A DNA stretch of 64,000 nucleotides. Origin: Triops longicaudatus. Its lineage: Eukaryota; Arthropoda; Branchiopoda; Notostraca; Triopsidae. Below the pieces are notes generated by a model that saw only the letters and a list, made by a program, of their open reading frames with translations, was not told the origin of the DNA and ran no database searches. The stretch is taken from NCBI GenBank assembly GCA_022885665.1, contig JAGQDJ010000092.1, forward strand, positions 62,001-126,000. The letters run 5' to 3'. Both the position numbers and the translations under genes were made by a program. Shown here piece by piece: positions 14,431 to 27,800 of the stretch. The first letter of the stretch is position 1. Each line of letters starts with the position of its first letter.

Positions 14431-16389
14431 TCTTGAAAGGAAAAGAAGACAAGTATCAGCGTCATATAAGAAAAGCCGAGAGAAATCACCAGTTTTAAGT
14501 GTCTATGGTACATTTTAGGCGCAAGGCTTTATGGGATTTTTTAATGACACATTCCCATGCCATGTGTGAAATGTTTTCCGGTCGAGTCAAGCCGTACAAG
14601 CTCTCTTTCTTAATTTAAATTTGATTTTTATGTTTTTCAAAACTAAGCTTGAATTGCTGTTTCCGAGTTTGGGAATTTGAAATCACATGAAGGACATATT
14701 TAGCATATTTTGAAAGAGTGCTGCACTTAGCATCAGTAAAATCGAACTAATGGAGAAGCTTAAAATAGCTGCAAATTAATTTTGTTTTTTTTTTTTATTG
14801 TTGTTTTCGAGTTATCAGGTCAATTTCAGTAAAGTCTTACGAGTAAAGTTGTTAGTAAATCAAGAATGCTACAAAAAGTTGAAAGAATAGAAAGGAAGAA
14901 CCTGCTTTGCAATTTTCTTGTCCAAATAGTCGGTTAAAGATGGAATAAGCTAAAAGCTCACATTTCCAAATGTGTAATCCACCTCCGTACCCAAGGGGGA
15001 TGGGAGTCAAGGCACCCAAAATGTTAATTTTGTGATGGAGGGCATAGGTGTCAACGAAACGTTAAAAAAACGGACCCCCTCCTCCCCTCCCCGAGCCCAA
15101 TTCCTGAGTACGGTCTGAGTGACATATAGTAGTAAAAATGAGCCCGGTAGGTCTTATTGCATTTCACAAAAAAAAAAGACTGTGACCTTTTTTTAAAAAA
15201 CGTAAGAACTCTATTGGGATTTATGAAATCGAGTGTGAGTTTACAACTTGCAAGTTCATCTTTTCTTACAAGGTCGATACATTTCAAAAGCAAACTTGGC
15301 AGTTTGCCGTTTCCTACTTACAGAAATCTTTCTAATAAACCAGGAAAATGACAGAAGTTACGGATCGACTTAACTATTTAGACGACGATTATCTCGACAG
15401 GAGATTCGAGCCTTATTAGCCACCCAAGTCATATTCACATTTCTTTCACTGTCTTGTTCCTTGCCACACACAACCATAGGCAACAATGAAACCTTCTAAA
15501 GACAAAGCCTTGCTGTGGATCACGGACTATTTGCGATGGGTCGGCGTAAGACACCGTTCACACAAATTACTATAGGGTCGTTGGCTGAGTGCTTGGGTCA
15601 CTTTAACTCTCACGTTAGCATTTGTGCTATGAGAGTATAAGAAAGTAACAGGCTCGTGCTTGAACTTAAGGCTTTACTCCAGTGGTCTTTAATGTTTTTT
15701 TGGCGAACGCCCATCCACTCTTGCTTGACTTATTTTTAGAAGCTACTAGCGGACACGTAAGATTTTTCGCGAAGTGTCTTCTAAAATTAAACAGCTTATT
15801 AATTTCGACACAAACGATTAGAGTAACCGCAAAACGGTTTTGCTCTGAACAAATGTGACTGTATTGAACATTTTATAGGAAAGCGTAAAGGGAAGCCACA
15901 AAAAGATACCAAAAAACGGGGTAATTTCGAACGAAAAAGGTCCTTCATTTTCGTTTTTCTTTTATATTTCGGCTATTTTTTAAATGAAAGAAAAACAGAA
16001 AGTTTTGGTTCTGTAGATTGCTACACAAAATTATAGAAACCTTTCACTTTCGATTTCATTGTAAAATTCCAGGAGTATTGTATTTTCAGAGTTGGTTTCA
16101 AATTACCCGATGATGCGTAGACATCTGAGCGCAAACACAAAACTGCTCCACAAAATTAAGAAGTAGCATGTTATTGGAAAATTTCTCCTTGGTGTAGTTA
16201 GTGTGAGTTACAATACTGTTGACCATTTTCTTTAAAGAGTGTGCTTTCGTTTATTTTTAGCAAAAACATTAATGGAAATTGGTCGGTAGAAAAAGAGTCC
16301 TCTAAAGCCTTAAAATTTATATTTCTTTACACTTTTGCACTTAGTTGCTTCTACTACTGCATTGGTCTTCTCTGTCTACGGTCGTGAAG

Positions 16390-17260
16390 TCGACAACTTT
16401 GAAAGGGGGGGGGGCTTTTTAGTTGATTTTTCATGCGTTTTTTTTTTCTCGCAAGTCGCGTCCTTCCTGACCCCGACGCGCTCCGCTCCTCGTTCCCCTG
16501 GTTAGGTAGTTCTCGCTAGCCTCGGAACAGCCATAAGCCGTACCTCAGGAAACGGGTTGAAGTTTTCTGTGCGTTTCTAACATCGAATTTGCCTGGAGGC
16601 AAAAGGTTGCAACTACATTTTGATTTAGGTAACAGAAAAGCTGATCGATGCAGTACCTTTGAGCCCATTACTTTCCTAGTTGTGTTTCGATAGTAAAAAT
16701 CCGAAAAAGTTTGCCCCACGTGTTCAGAATTATCCCGTTTTACGACGGTGTTTCACTTTTTGAGAGGAAATTTGGTAAGAACGCTTCACAAAGAGGTTTT
16801 CCGGCAAAATCTTATAAACTACATGAAAAAGTTGGTAAAATTGGAAGACCGTAAACTTCGAGCTATTATTCAAAGTTACCTTAAAAAGTTCAAGTTGACG
16901 GGGAAACTTTGAGCGACGACGTAGCTGGAAAACACAAAACTCGTAGCTCTTTTTCAAGTTTGCTGAACTAAAGGGAGATCAATATACTACTTTTACGCAA
17001 AGAACAAAGATCCTAAGTGCCATAGTTATCTTGTGGTCGTCAGTAACCGCAAGACAACTAAATTTGTCAACAAGTCTTCCGCTTTCAACCGGCTTTATGG
17101 CGCGAAGTGTGCCGAAACAAAGGATTCGTTTTGTTTTCACAAGAAAGATGATTCATCGCGGAAACTAACGACACATAGTTTGTTGCGTTGTGTTATGTAG
17201 TTGATGAGCAGTAGATGGCCAACGTTTTCACATAAAGTGTTCAGTATAACCCTTCGCGTT
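16390..17260. repeat. old dispersed repeat, copy 2
   Basis: The left part matches the copy at 3085-3480. The right part (about 17010-17260) has CATAGTTATCTTGTGGTCGT and GAGCAGTAGATGGCCAACG, resembling the 6890-7250 copy. Short frames within are not coherent. Confidence 0.4.
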
Positions 17261-20200
17261 CCGAATTACCGCGTTTTACGGTATTACATCCCGAAACAAC
17301 GTCGTTTGTCTCAAATATACACATAAATATAAACGTGGAAAATCGTAGGGCATATGTTGCTACTCAGCTAGTTTTTCTGTTACTTAAATCAAAATGCAGT
17401 CACAAGTCACAGCCTTTGGCCTCAGAACAAATTCGATGTTGAAAGTTACCCAGCAAACTCTGATCCTTTTCCTGTGCTTTAGCGTATGGCTTCTCTGTAG
17501 CAAGTGAAGAGCGGAGCGTGTCGAGGTCAAGGAGGGCGCGACTTGCGAAAAAAAGGTACGCATGAAAACTAAACTCCGAAACCAAACCCCTTCAAAGTTG
17601 AAAGATTGTCGGCAAATATGACTAAGAAAGTAACAGAGACTGTATAAGAGCAAATAAGTGACGAATGTAAAAAGGAATATTAGTTAAAGCTTAGATGCCT
17701 CATTTCCTGGCGATCTCGCTTAACCGCAGACATGGTAATTTTTCTAGAGCTCACTCTTTGTCATTTGGCACACACGGATTAAACGAATTCTTGCGGCAAA
17801 TGTCAAGAAAAAAGATATTTTATGTGTAAGGTCACTAGGGTTACATAAGACTAAACATTGGAACCAGAAAGCTAAAGTTTCTTGGCAGCATTAGCTCAGA
17901 AAACAAAATCTTTGCTTGTGATTGCACACGCATAAGAGAACACGAATTGAAATCAAAGCTTTTCGAGAGGAAAGTACTAACAAAACAATATTAATGGACT
18001 TTTTGGATTGCTAGGTAAATTGGAGAATAGAATGACCAATTGAACTGAATTAGCGGATGTATCAGATTAACAGGTCGCGGCCAGGCTCTTCGAACTTTGA
18101 AAATTCGAAGTTCGGGGTGCACGAAAGTTTTGAGTTTCTGCCTTTGTATATGCGCTATCATATCAGCTTCCTTAAAAGCGAGTTAGTATAAAAAACTGGG
18201 TAAATTAAGAAGAAAAAATACGCTTGAAACGAAGAGAGTTACACGCCCTAGGTGTTTTCACAAACGCGAGTGTAACTTCTGAACGCGTGGGTAGAATTAG
18301 TTCTTCTTTACCTACAAGAACCAATTTGCTGATAAGTTACTATTGAATTTTTTCCAGTGTATTCCCAGTTTGCCCACTAGATGACTTAATATTCTGAATG
18401 TGTCCCATGGCCGAAACGTCCCCACTCTCCCCTATTGCTATTTTAATCTACAAAACCTGCTGAAACTCATAATCGCCCACTTATCAAGTCACATTTCGAT
18501 TCTGTTCACAGATGTTGAGCCACTTTAAACTCGTCCAAACGCATTTTTGAAGGGTTTTACGTTGCCGAATTTACTGTTTGATTTACTTATTCATTTATTC
18601 TTTAGAAATGGTCTAACAAACGCCCGCAGCTCTCACGCGAATTCATGGAACGTGTTTTAATCGCCAGCGCTACAACCGATACATGCATTCTGATAAGAAA
18701 AACGACCCCAGGTACGAAAAGGACTGCTCGGATCGAAAAGAAAAGCGTTTCCCCCGCAAACTCATACACATCACTACCCCTTAACCTGAAAGTTGCTGAC
18801 CTTAGAGGTTAACGCATTGGTTGACTGTATTCCTCCTCCTCAGGTAAATCACGAAACTTCCAGAGTCTACGGTATTGTTACCCGCTCTCTCTCTATCTGT
18901 CTATACCTCTTTGCCTATACTTTTTCCTCTCGCTCTCTTTGTCCCCTTTAACGAGATCAAGACCTGAATTGTTATCGTTTCGCGTACACGAAACCCTTTC
19001 TACATCATCCCACGTCTTTGCGTGCAGATATTTTGACCTAGGAAAATAAAAAAAGGGAAATAATAAGGCAAACATTTACTTTTCTATTAACACAAACTCA
19101 ACTTCCCCATAAAACAGATAATATCTTCACTTTTTCTTTAAAATCAATTTCCACTGAAATGGATTCTGTGTACCATTATTCTACAATCAGATCAATCTTG
19201 GCTTCATTTGCAAAAGCAAATTAATGCAAAATAAAACTTTTCACGCTAGTTTTCAACAACGATTTTGAGGAAGACAGCATTTTCATGCCATTGTTCAATA
19301 GTACAATATTTTACCATATCTTTTACGTTGGAAACATAGTATTTCTACTATATCTCTTTCATAACACGAGGCTGATTGCAGTGTTCAAGCCAAAGCTAAT
19401 TTGTTCATCTATTTTTGTCTCCAAACCTAACTAAGGAAGAAAAGTGAACTGCACAAGTTTCCGGTGTGGGCGGGGTTCTAAGAAAGAGAATAAATGGAAA
19501 GTTCTGCTTCCACAATATTGCCCTAATGAAGTTTCCAAAAAATAGACACAAGGCAGTCAAAGCAAATGTTTTCCAATTATTTGGCCTCTTTTGTGATAGT
19601 TCCTTCCGACAAACGAAAATTCGTAGCTGTTTCGAAAGCGAAGTCAAAAGACTTGTGACAAGGATGTAAAGTTAGCTTGCTCCGCACGACTCATTAGCTT
19701 CTTTTTTTTTATTGACTGACCGCGTAGGCTTTCGCCTATTGCGGTAAAACTGTTATATACAGTCAAGGGAAACACAAAAATAACTTAAGACTCATAAGCT
19801 TCAAGTTTGTTTCTTGTGCACCTAAGAACGGCAGACAGTCCCGATATGAAAAAGGAACGGAGAGAAAAGGAGCGCACTACGGGGAAATTCAGTGTTTGCA
19901 CATAAACAATACCGCATTTTACACTTTGTCACTCTGGTGTGGAGGTTTCTCCTCTGTATCGCAGCTGAGGTGCTGATTTCTAGCCGGCTTGTACTCAACG
20001 AAGCCATTTTTACGCCGCTTGGCAAGAGGTGTTGACAACAAAGTCTAATTTTCGGGGTTCGTGGGGTGGTAAAGACAATTTGAGAACAACAACTGACATG
20101 GGTTAACATTTCGTTAAGCCACAAATACCTTTATGTTGCCTGAGCCATTTTACCGAGCTTCCGAGAGATGGTAAGACACATTTTTTGGATAATGAATCTC

Positions 20201-22501
20201 ATAGTTCATATTCATTCACTTGTTTTGTTATAGCAAAGGAGATTTTTTCGGATTACTGATTGAAATTGACGCTCGATAAATCAAAAACTGATTTTCAAAA
20301 ATGCGTATTGTTTACTTGTTTTGGAAAGTTCACAGTTCACGTATGCTGAAACGCATTTCAGGCTAATATTGACTGTCATGGAGAATGTGATATAATAGCC
20401 ACACTTCCCCCTTGGATGTCCGTTATAAGGAGTCTGTAACTGTAAATTTAACAGATGTTGTATAGTTAATACAGTTCTTATACGAATTTTTACGTAATGC
20501 TTCAGTTCATTTATTTTGTTCAAAAAGACTTCGATTTCTTTGATTTGAAAACTGTAAAATCAGTCAGGATTGAAAACATATTAATGAGTACATATCCGAA
20601 AAATTCGTCGAGTCTAAGAAAAGCTCAGTAAACGAAAATAAATAAATAATAAGAAATACAAAAAATAAATTGTTAAAGCTTGAACCAGAACGGCGGTATA
20701 ACAAATTTATAATCAACATAAATGGAGTTACCATATTTCTGTCAGAAATGTGTAATTGACGTGAGCTTAGCATCATATCAGCTCTGCGTAATTAGAATTA
20801 GTAGAGGCTGAGAATGTAGCTAGCAGTAAAAGAGGTATGTTCAGAATAATTCAGAAAAGGCCGAAGCTAAATTGACGATGATGGTTCTAAAGAGCAATGA
20901 GACTAAATATGGTAAAATTAACAACACACAACACAAGGGAAAGCCAGCTCCTGGAAAAGCTGCAAAGTCTCTTTAAGCTCAGTGACCAGTTTTCCCCACA
21001 GAAGGTTAAGAGGAAAATGAATGGACAAAGGACAACAGCAAAGTCAACATCACACTTTTGTGTGGAGAAGAACCACTTTTTAGCATACTTAACGCAATGG
21101 AACACTTGAAATCTCCCCCCTTCCTCCCGATAAGGCCAAGACATGAACTAAGTTTTTTTTTTTTTTTTTTCATCGTAGATCAGAAATGGACCTACGCTGC
21201 AGGAAGTCTTGATCCTCCTCATTAAGGCTCATGGTGATTTTTCGGAAAAAAGATTCCTGGTTTATGCGGTTTCCAACACGTTCTCAATGAATTTCAATAC
21301 ACTGTTCATTGTGTAACATTCTTCTCTTTTCGGGAGAATTTGGTGAGCTCCCAACTTAATCCGTGTCAGAATGAAGGTTATGGGCGTGGATCGCTTAAAC
21401 AAGATAAGACGCATTTCCTTTGTACCTTTTAGTTTCGTCTCGGAGAAGTCCAGAAGTCCCGTACGTTTTCGCACCTATGGTCAGCATCCCTTAAAAAGTT
21501 CTTAATGGAAAAACCCTGTTTGGTTTGTGTGTTGTAGGTGACGCCAAAAGGCTGAAAAAGCAGCGAACACAACGGAAAGGACATTTTTTTTCTTTTCTAT
21601 AGACCAAACTCCCGAAGTAGGAACTCATATCATGTATTCGACAACGTGACCTGGAAAATTTGTGGGTAACAAAGAGAAAGAGATACTTGTCCATCCATTC
21701 AAGTCGATCCGTGACACTTTCGATGGGCTTGGTATGATCCGAAAAGAATATTACAGGTTCTCTTAGCTTACGTCAGCTAATTGGCCGGCAGGGTTTTAAG
21801 ATTGCAATCGTTATTTATAGAGCTCTTGTTAAATTCTTTTGATTTTTTCCCTCCTTTATTTCTGGTCTGAGAGAGGTGAATCAAAATTTCACGAATCACG
21901 AAGAGAAAAGACACAATCTCACTCACACTGGCATATAATTTTGCCCCAAAAAAAGTGAAAAGAAAAATGTATAAAGTCATAAAAATAACATGGAAAGTAA
22001 AATAAAACTAATAAGATAAATTACAGAGATCAGTACAAGTGCGTACTATTGAAAGATTCAGAAAGGTTTCATCAAGGTATATAGATTTGTTTTCTTACCA
22101 AGCTTTGTTTCGGTAACGGAAGTCGAAATTACGACACAATATTTTGTTCACACCTTTTCGGAAAATCGCCATTTAATAATTGATGATCTTAATTTCCCCG
22201 AAGGTAACTAAAGTGAGTTAAAAACAACATTTTGTAAGAACCAAGTTTTTCTCTACTGGCGTAAAACCATTTCATGATATTTTACATAACAATAGTGAGG
22301 AAAGGAAGGGGACAGGAACCGAGGATAACAAAAAATCACTTTCGGGAGTTTAGAGTGATTCACAATTCCCCCAAACCGCAAAACCTAGATCGAATACAAT
22401 GTTTTGTCTCCAAATTTACAACAACGAAGCTTGTTACAGCAGGCACACCTAACAAATTCTTCCCCATTTTTTTAGAAGAAAAACAGGGAAAGGTAGGGTG
22501 A

Positions 22502-22543
22502 AAGAGATAGAGAGAGAGAGAGAGAGAGAGAAAAGAGAGAGCA
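22502..22543. repeat. (AG)n microsatellite
   Basis: Near-uninterrupted AG dinucleotides followed by AAAAGAGAGAG, in the downstream noncoding region. Confidence 0.85.
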
Positions 22544-24110
22544 ATGACAGCAATTTTTATACACACAATGCATTTTCTCACGTAATTGCTTTCTGTCAAC
22601 AAACTTAACGCATCCAGAACCTTGAACAAATTGAACTTTTGAAAATAAACAGTTTAACCTTTTCATTTTTAAATCAAAAGTGTTCTAAAATGGAAAACCC
22701 ATGATTCTTGAGGACAAAACGTGAAAACAGAAATTATTAGCGGAAAAATACAGAAATGAAAAGCACCTGACAATTTGAAGGAAAAAAATAAACATTTAAC
22801 CAAGTTCAAGCGTCCAATTTTGTCACATAATTCATAACTTTCCAAATTTAACCCATCCAATAATGACTAGTACATAGAAAACTTTGACAGTCCACACTTG
22901 TTGTTCCAACATCTTTCATGAAACTGTACCTACTTCCCACAAAAATAGCCAAATAAATAAAAAGTTAAAGGTAGAAAAAAAACGGAAGCAAAATCTACAG
23001 CTCAACTCTTTTTTATTACAAACAAGCACTTAACTCCTCTTTTATTCGCTAGCATGTTTCGCTTTATTGCTAGCACACAGTTCAAAACGCTCTGCATTAA
23101 TAAAAAAAATCCAAACCTCTCTGAACTTTTGTCTTACTTCTGACCTCTTCAGCTAAAATGCAATAAAAAATAAGGATATGAACACATGTGCGAGACGCGT
23201 AGGAAAATCTTCCCAACTTGGCAACGTTTTTCACTTTCGCCCATCTTCATACCTCCAACGACTCCAAATACAATATTCGTTCTTGACAATCTTTCTCTCG
23301 ATTCGCCGCATTGCTTTTCATTATTGGCTCCTCCTAAAGAAGGCACGAGCATTGTTTCATTGTTGAGTACAGCTAGAAATTTTCCCAAGAATTTCTAACG
23401 CTTTTTCACTATTATTGTGACGTTCATCCCGAAAATGGCGATTTCGGTCAGAAATTACGTCAAGTGACATTTAGAGGTTTCTTGACCGAAAAAGGGAGAA
23501 TCGTTCGGGAAGCTGGAGATGTACGCGGCTGATCTACCGTAAATACGTAACACGCACACCTGTGGACGACCAAAAAAAGGCAGAAAATCACACATTATCG
23601 CAAAAGGATTCTCATTTGCATTGAAACAACCAACAGAACAGAAGACAGTAAGATTAAAAGGTTCTCCATAAAGAAAAAAAAGGAAAGTAAAAAGAGCCAA
23701 GGAGAGAGATCTTGCACAGATGCCTCCAAGGACAGGTGCAACTTTTAATGTCCTAAAGAAAATGCCATGTCACTCTTATGGCTCCCCGAATGTCCCCCAT
23801 AACCCCCTTCGCTTTGAAAAGATACGAAAAAATGTTATATATTTTCTCACAGTTCTTTGTTGCATTCCTTTCAGTTTGCTTACTTAATCTTTACCTTTTT
23901 ATGCAGTGCGAAACATTGTTACTTCGCGTTGTAACAGTGTCAAACTCATCTCCAGCTCTTTTTACTTTCTTTCAACTACTTTCAGGTCACCTTTCAACAC
24001 AGTTTGCCACCAAGAACTTACGTAAGAAGATTGCGAGCAGTACTAGGCAGATTGCCATTGATTCATTAGTGTAAAAATTAGAAAAAATCTTTTTCACTTT
24101 TTCTCTTACT

Positions 24111-24784
24111 TTTATTTTATTTACCGTATTCTTTTTTAAGTGATGTCTTGAAGAAAAAAAAAAACGAAAAAAAAAACTGGGAGGTTTTCAAAAGTGGAAA
24201 AGCTTTTCAACGTTAAGAGCTATGAAAAATTGGCACTTGTCAAGACAGTCACAAACATTTGTGAAGAGAACATAGTACAGGAAAAAAATGGAAGTTTAAA
24301 AAAAAAAGTTCATATTCAATCTTATCCAAACGTCCATAACGGTCAAAACTTTAAGCTCCGTAACGAGACAAGTTTTCTTCTTATGTTTTTCTTTGCCCTG
24401 TCAAAAAATGATGCAAATCAAACTTCAAATATTCACTCGCTGTCCATTCCTTCCTATTTGTTATTTCTTTCTTTTTGGGACGCGTTCTCTCTTTTGACGA
24501 AGTCGCTCTATCTCTACATACCGATCATCTTTAGAGACATGAAACCTTCCGTCAACCTGAATGTGTCAAAATTGGAGGCCGTTTAGGAAGAATAGCCACA
24601 GATGCCAGGCTACGACCGCGATTTTTTTAATTTTATTATCCAGAGAGAAAATTACCAATTATTTGACGTTTTTACCTGATATAAACTACAATCCGTGGAA
24701 AAATTTCCTTCAAGGCGCCGTTTGTTGTGGTTGAGAGTATGGCTGAATTGAACGACGGATTCGGGGAATTTTTATCGAAATAAG
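24111..24784 (-). other. brp: probable brp 3' untranslated region
   Basis: AT-rich sequence after the stop. AATAAA hexamers on the minus strand are seen at 24637-24632 and, overlapping in tandem, at 24121-24111. Either could serve for polyadenylation. The actual cleavage site is not determinable here. Plus-strand ORFs across it have no recognisable content. Confidence 0.35.
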
Positions 24785-24868
24785 CTACCGATTATCGACA
24801 AATGGAGGATGATTATTGGGATCAGAATTAGATGTGAGCCGGTCACCACTATTGTCATTACTTTCATC
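24785..24868 (-). CDS. brp: brp exon 17: terminal coding exon with stop
   Basis: Codes 27 residues, DESNDNSGDRLTSNSDPNNH then PPFVDNR, followed by TAG at 24787-24785. The acceptor TTTTTAG|GATGAA is good and the phase-0 start matches exon 16. The acidic, polar, unstructured tail resembles in character the Asp/Asn/His-rich end of vertebrate ERC, but it lacks the terminal GIWA-type PDZ ligand. The exact 3' exon choice is inferred, and another terminal exon could exist. Confidence 0.75.
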   Translation of the reverse strand, partial: DESNDNSGDRLTSNSDPNNHPPFVDNR

Positions 24869-27800
24869 CTAAAAAGCGAAGTAATTGAGTTTTTGGATTA
24901 AGTAGATTTATAACTGCTGAACACTAAAATAACCCAAACTATCTATGCCACTGGATCATTAAACACGACCATACATTACATTTATGCTATTTTTATTACT
25001 TGATCTTTTGGATTCTAAATTTTTTTTTACAAAAATATTCTTTTATCTTTCAGACTTTTAATGTCCAATTGTCTTCTTTACTTTCTTTCTTCTTTATTTT
25101 CAAAATGACGAAATTATTTCTGGTTTGGTTCAACGTTTGTTTACATCGTGTTTCGTTTTACCTCAAAATCCACTTCGTGACCGTAGGACGGGCGCCAAAT
25201 TAAAGCCGGTTCTTCAAATTCTTGTAAGAGTTTCACTCTTTTTTCATTCTAGTTAATGGAAAGGGAAAGAATTAACTCTATGGGGAAAACATGGAAAAGG
25301 TTGAGTTTAGGATTTTCACCTGTTCACGCATGAGATCCATAAGACGTTTGCGGTCACCACGCAAACTATCAGCTTGTTCAGCGGCTTTGGCGGTTTTTAT
25401 TCCCGAAACTTCGAGAAGGGCTAACTGAGCATCACGTTCGCTAATGGCTGCTTCTAAAGCTTCTTGTCTGAAAAAGAAAATTAGTCACAATCTGAAGTAC
25501 GAGTACGGAAGTTAAGCCGTACATACTGCACTTTTTAATTTAGTTGCACAGTAGAAATCTCGTCAAAAATAAATATTTTTTTTATGTAATGTCTGCTAAT
25601 GTTAAGTTCCAAGTTACGTAAACACACGGACATCCAATATAACTAACTTCGGATTTTTCTGGTCTTTTCTGGTCCCGAGAAGTTCGTTATAACAAGATTC
25701 CACTGTGCTTCATGCAAGTTAAATCTTGTGATGGGGACTATAAGTAGGATTTAATCCGGTTCAGTGACTTTATTGAAAACACAATACCGCTTGCAGTTTA
25801 GATGTGAGTGAATATTAGAAATTTTTTAGGAAAATGAAGCTTCATTGAGACGTTAAGTGTTACAAATGGTGCAAATTGAGTTAATTACTTCATATCGAAG
25901 AGCTCGTGAAGGTGAGAGCGACGTTCGGCGCATAGCTTGGCCAATTTCGATTCAAGCTGTTGCAACTGAAGCTTGATGGGTCGGCAAGAAGGACACTTCA
26001 GGCTTTGCGCGTTCTGCAAGGACTGCAGTCTTTGCTCTAATCTCCCCACCTTTGTGTTAAAAAGACAAAATTAGTCATCTTGACACATCTTTACATAGGG
26101 AAAAAGATAAAGTAAGCTCTAAAAGTGTGTGTTTTACAATTTCTTTTTAAGGTTATTAAAGGCTTTAGCACTAGAGGACAATGGTGGGCCGAATGGGTTC
26201 CGTGTGTAACCCACGTGGCTGAGCGTTATTTACTCGTGTTTCAACTGTTTAACAATGAAATTTTTGCAGTTACTGGTTAGCTACACAAGTTGTAAATGTT
26301 TAAAATGAATAAATAATTGGTACAAGTCATTGAGACCTTATTTAGTACTGCAACTGCTATTTCATATTTTCTTTCAGCATTAACCGGCTTTTTAGTTAAA
26401 CAGTAGTAGGTGTGTCAGTTAATCGTATTCTAGAGCTTGACGGACCAGAGGGAGTCTTCTGTACACCTATTTTTACATATCAATCTAATTGCGCGTTATC
26501 ACAACTCGAGCTAGACACGCAATTCACTGGACACGCTTGACAATTATCCATTAAAAAATTTACCTGAACGTATATAAATTGACTAATTCAACAAAACCAT
26601 GGCAGCAATAAGCTATCCTCAATTTAAGCTTATTAACAAAATAAATAAGTGAAGTCGATAAATATTTCTAAAACATAGGGCAACCGCCATCTCCTGGGCT
26701 TAAGAATCATCAAAATTTACTAATTTTTACGACAGAGCCAGCACGGAATTTTTTCACCTTTTCTTCCAGTTTGATGCGCTGACTCATTTCACGATCCAAA
26801 GTTACTTCCCGGTCGGCCGTAATGCACACGCTTTCTCTTAGCGCTTCCTCGAGTTCTTCGATCCGGTCTTGTAGTTGACTAACGACAACAGCTTGCAAAC
26901 TCTCATTAACCTTCGTATCCTCCTTGGTTTTGTTTTCCTCCCCGTACTCCTTGTTATCTTCCTTTGAATCCAAGTCTAGACTGAGGTCATCAATCGTCTT
27001 CTCTTTCATGCGAATGTCGCCTTCCAATTCCTCTATGCGCTTGTCTTTCAGCGTTACCGAGTGCAACAATTCATCAATGCTCGAATCCTTGTGTTGTAAC
27101 TCGCTTTCCAACAGTTTTGCCTTCTTTTGCAAGTTACTGAGCTCCTCCTTCTGTGTCTTGAATTCCTGACGGAATTCATCCAGCGTGTTTTGCAAGAATT
27201 TCACGTCTGTGTGCAGCTCTTCCACCGTCAGCCGCTCTTTTGACAAACTGTACTGCAGATCTTCCACCACGCTCTCCCTTTGACGCAGTTCTGCCTTCAC
27301 TTCGTCCAAGCCCTTTTCCTTCGCTTCGTTTTCACTCTTCAGTTTCCCCAGTTCGGCTTCCAAGTGTCGGACGCGTTCGGAGGTTTGTTGCTCAGACTGA
27401 ACCAATAGATTCTGCTCCATTTCTTCCACTTTCTGCAGTCGGTCCTTTAACTGTTGCTCAGTTTCCTCTACCAGCTTCAGACACGCCTCCAAATCGCGGA
27501 CTTGACCTTCCTTAGCCTTCAACTGCTCTTTCATGTGCTCGAATTCTGCTAAACGTTGGTTCTTTCCTTCCAACTGGCGGATTAATGCGTCGTAGTCGGC
27601 CGTTTTCGATTCCAAGCGCTCGAAACTTTGCGCTTTTTCGCGTAAGGCTTGCTGCAAGGCGGTGATTTTGTCGCAGTACTCGCGGATTTCTTTCTGGTAC
27701 TGGATCACAGTTGCTTGTAGTTCTTCCTTTTCACGGGTCAATTGTTCCACCTACGTAACACAACACCGCCAAATCCCCCCGAAAGAAACGAAAATAAAAA

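Larger units (their letters stand above)
1..24110. other. downstream region without a recognisable gene
   Basis: AT-rich sequence with stop codons frequent in all frames. The longest frames (13248-13742 plus strand, 12881-13294 minus strand) are low-complexity, overlap each other on opposite strands and match no family I know. Besides the repeats listed separately I see T/A homopolymer runs (for example about 21152-21170), a TG-rich stretch near 2385-2450 and a few CAACAATGAA words. No tRNA or rRNA pattern was found. Distant exons of another gene with long introns could be hidden here. Confidence 0.5.

Noticed and set aside
24194..24586. 130-codon plus-strand frame
   Set aside because: Lies opposite the probable brp 3' UTR, has no recognisable domain, and starts in an A-rich run.
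24785..27750. Exons 14-17 as a separate small ERC gene
   Set aside because: Exon 14 begins with a clean acceptor and in phase 0 with exon 13, there is no ATG start in a suitable place, and all phases continue through the stop.
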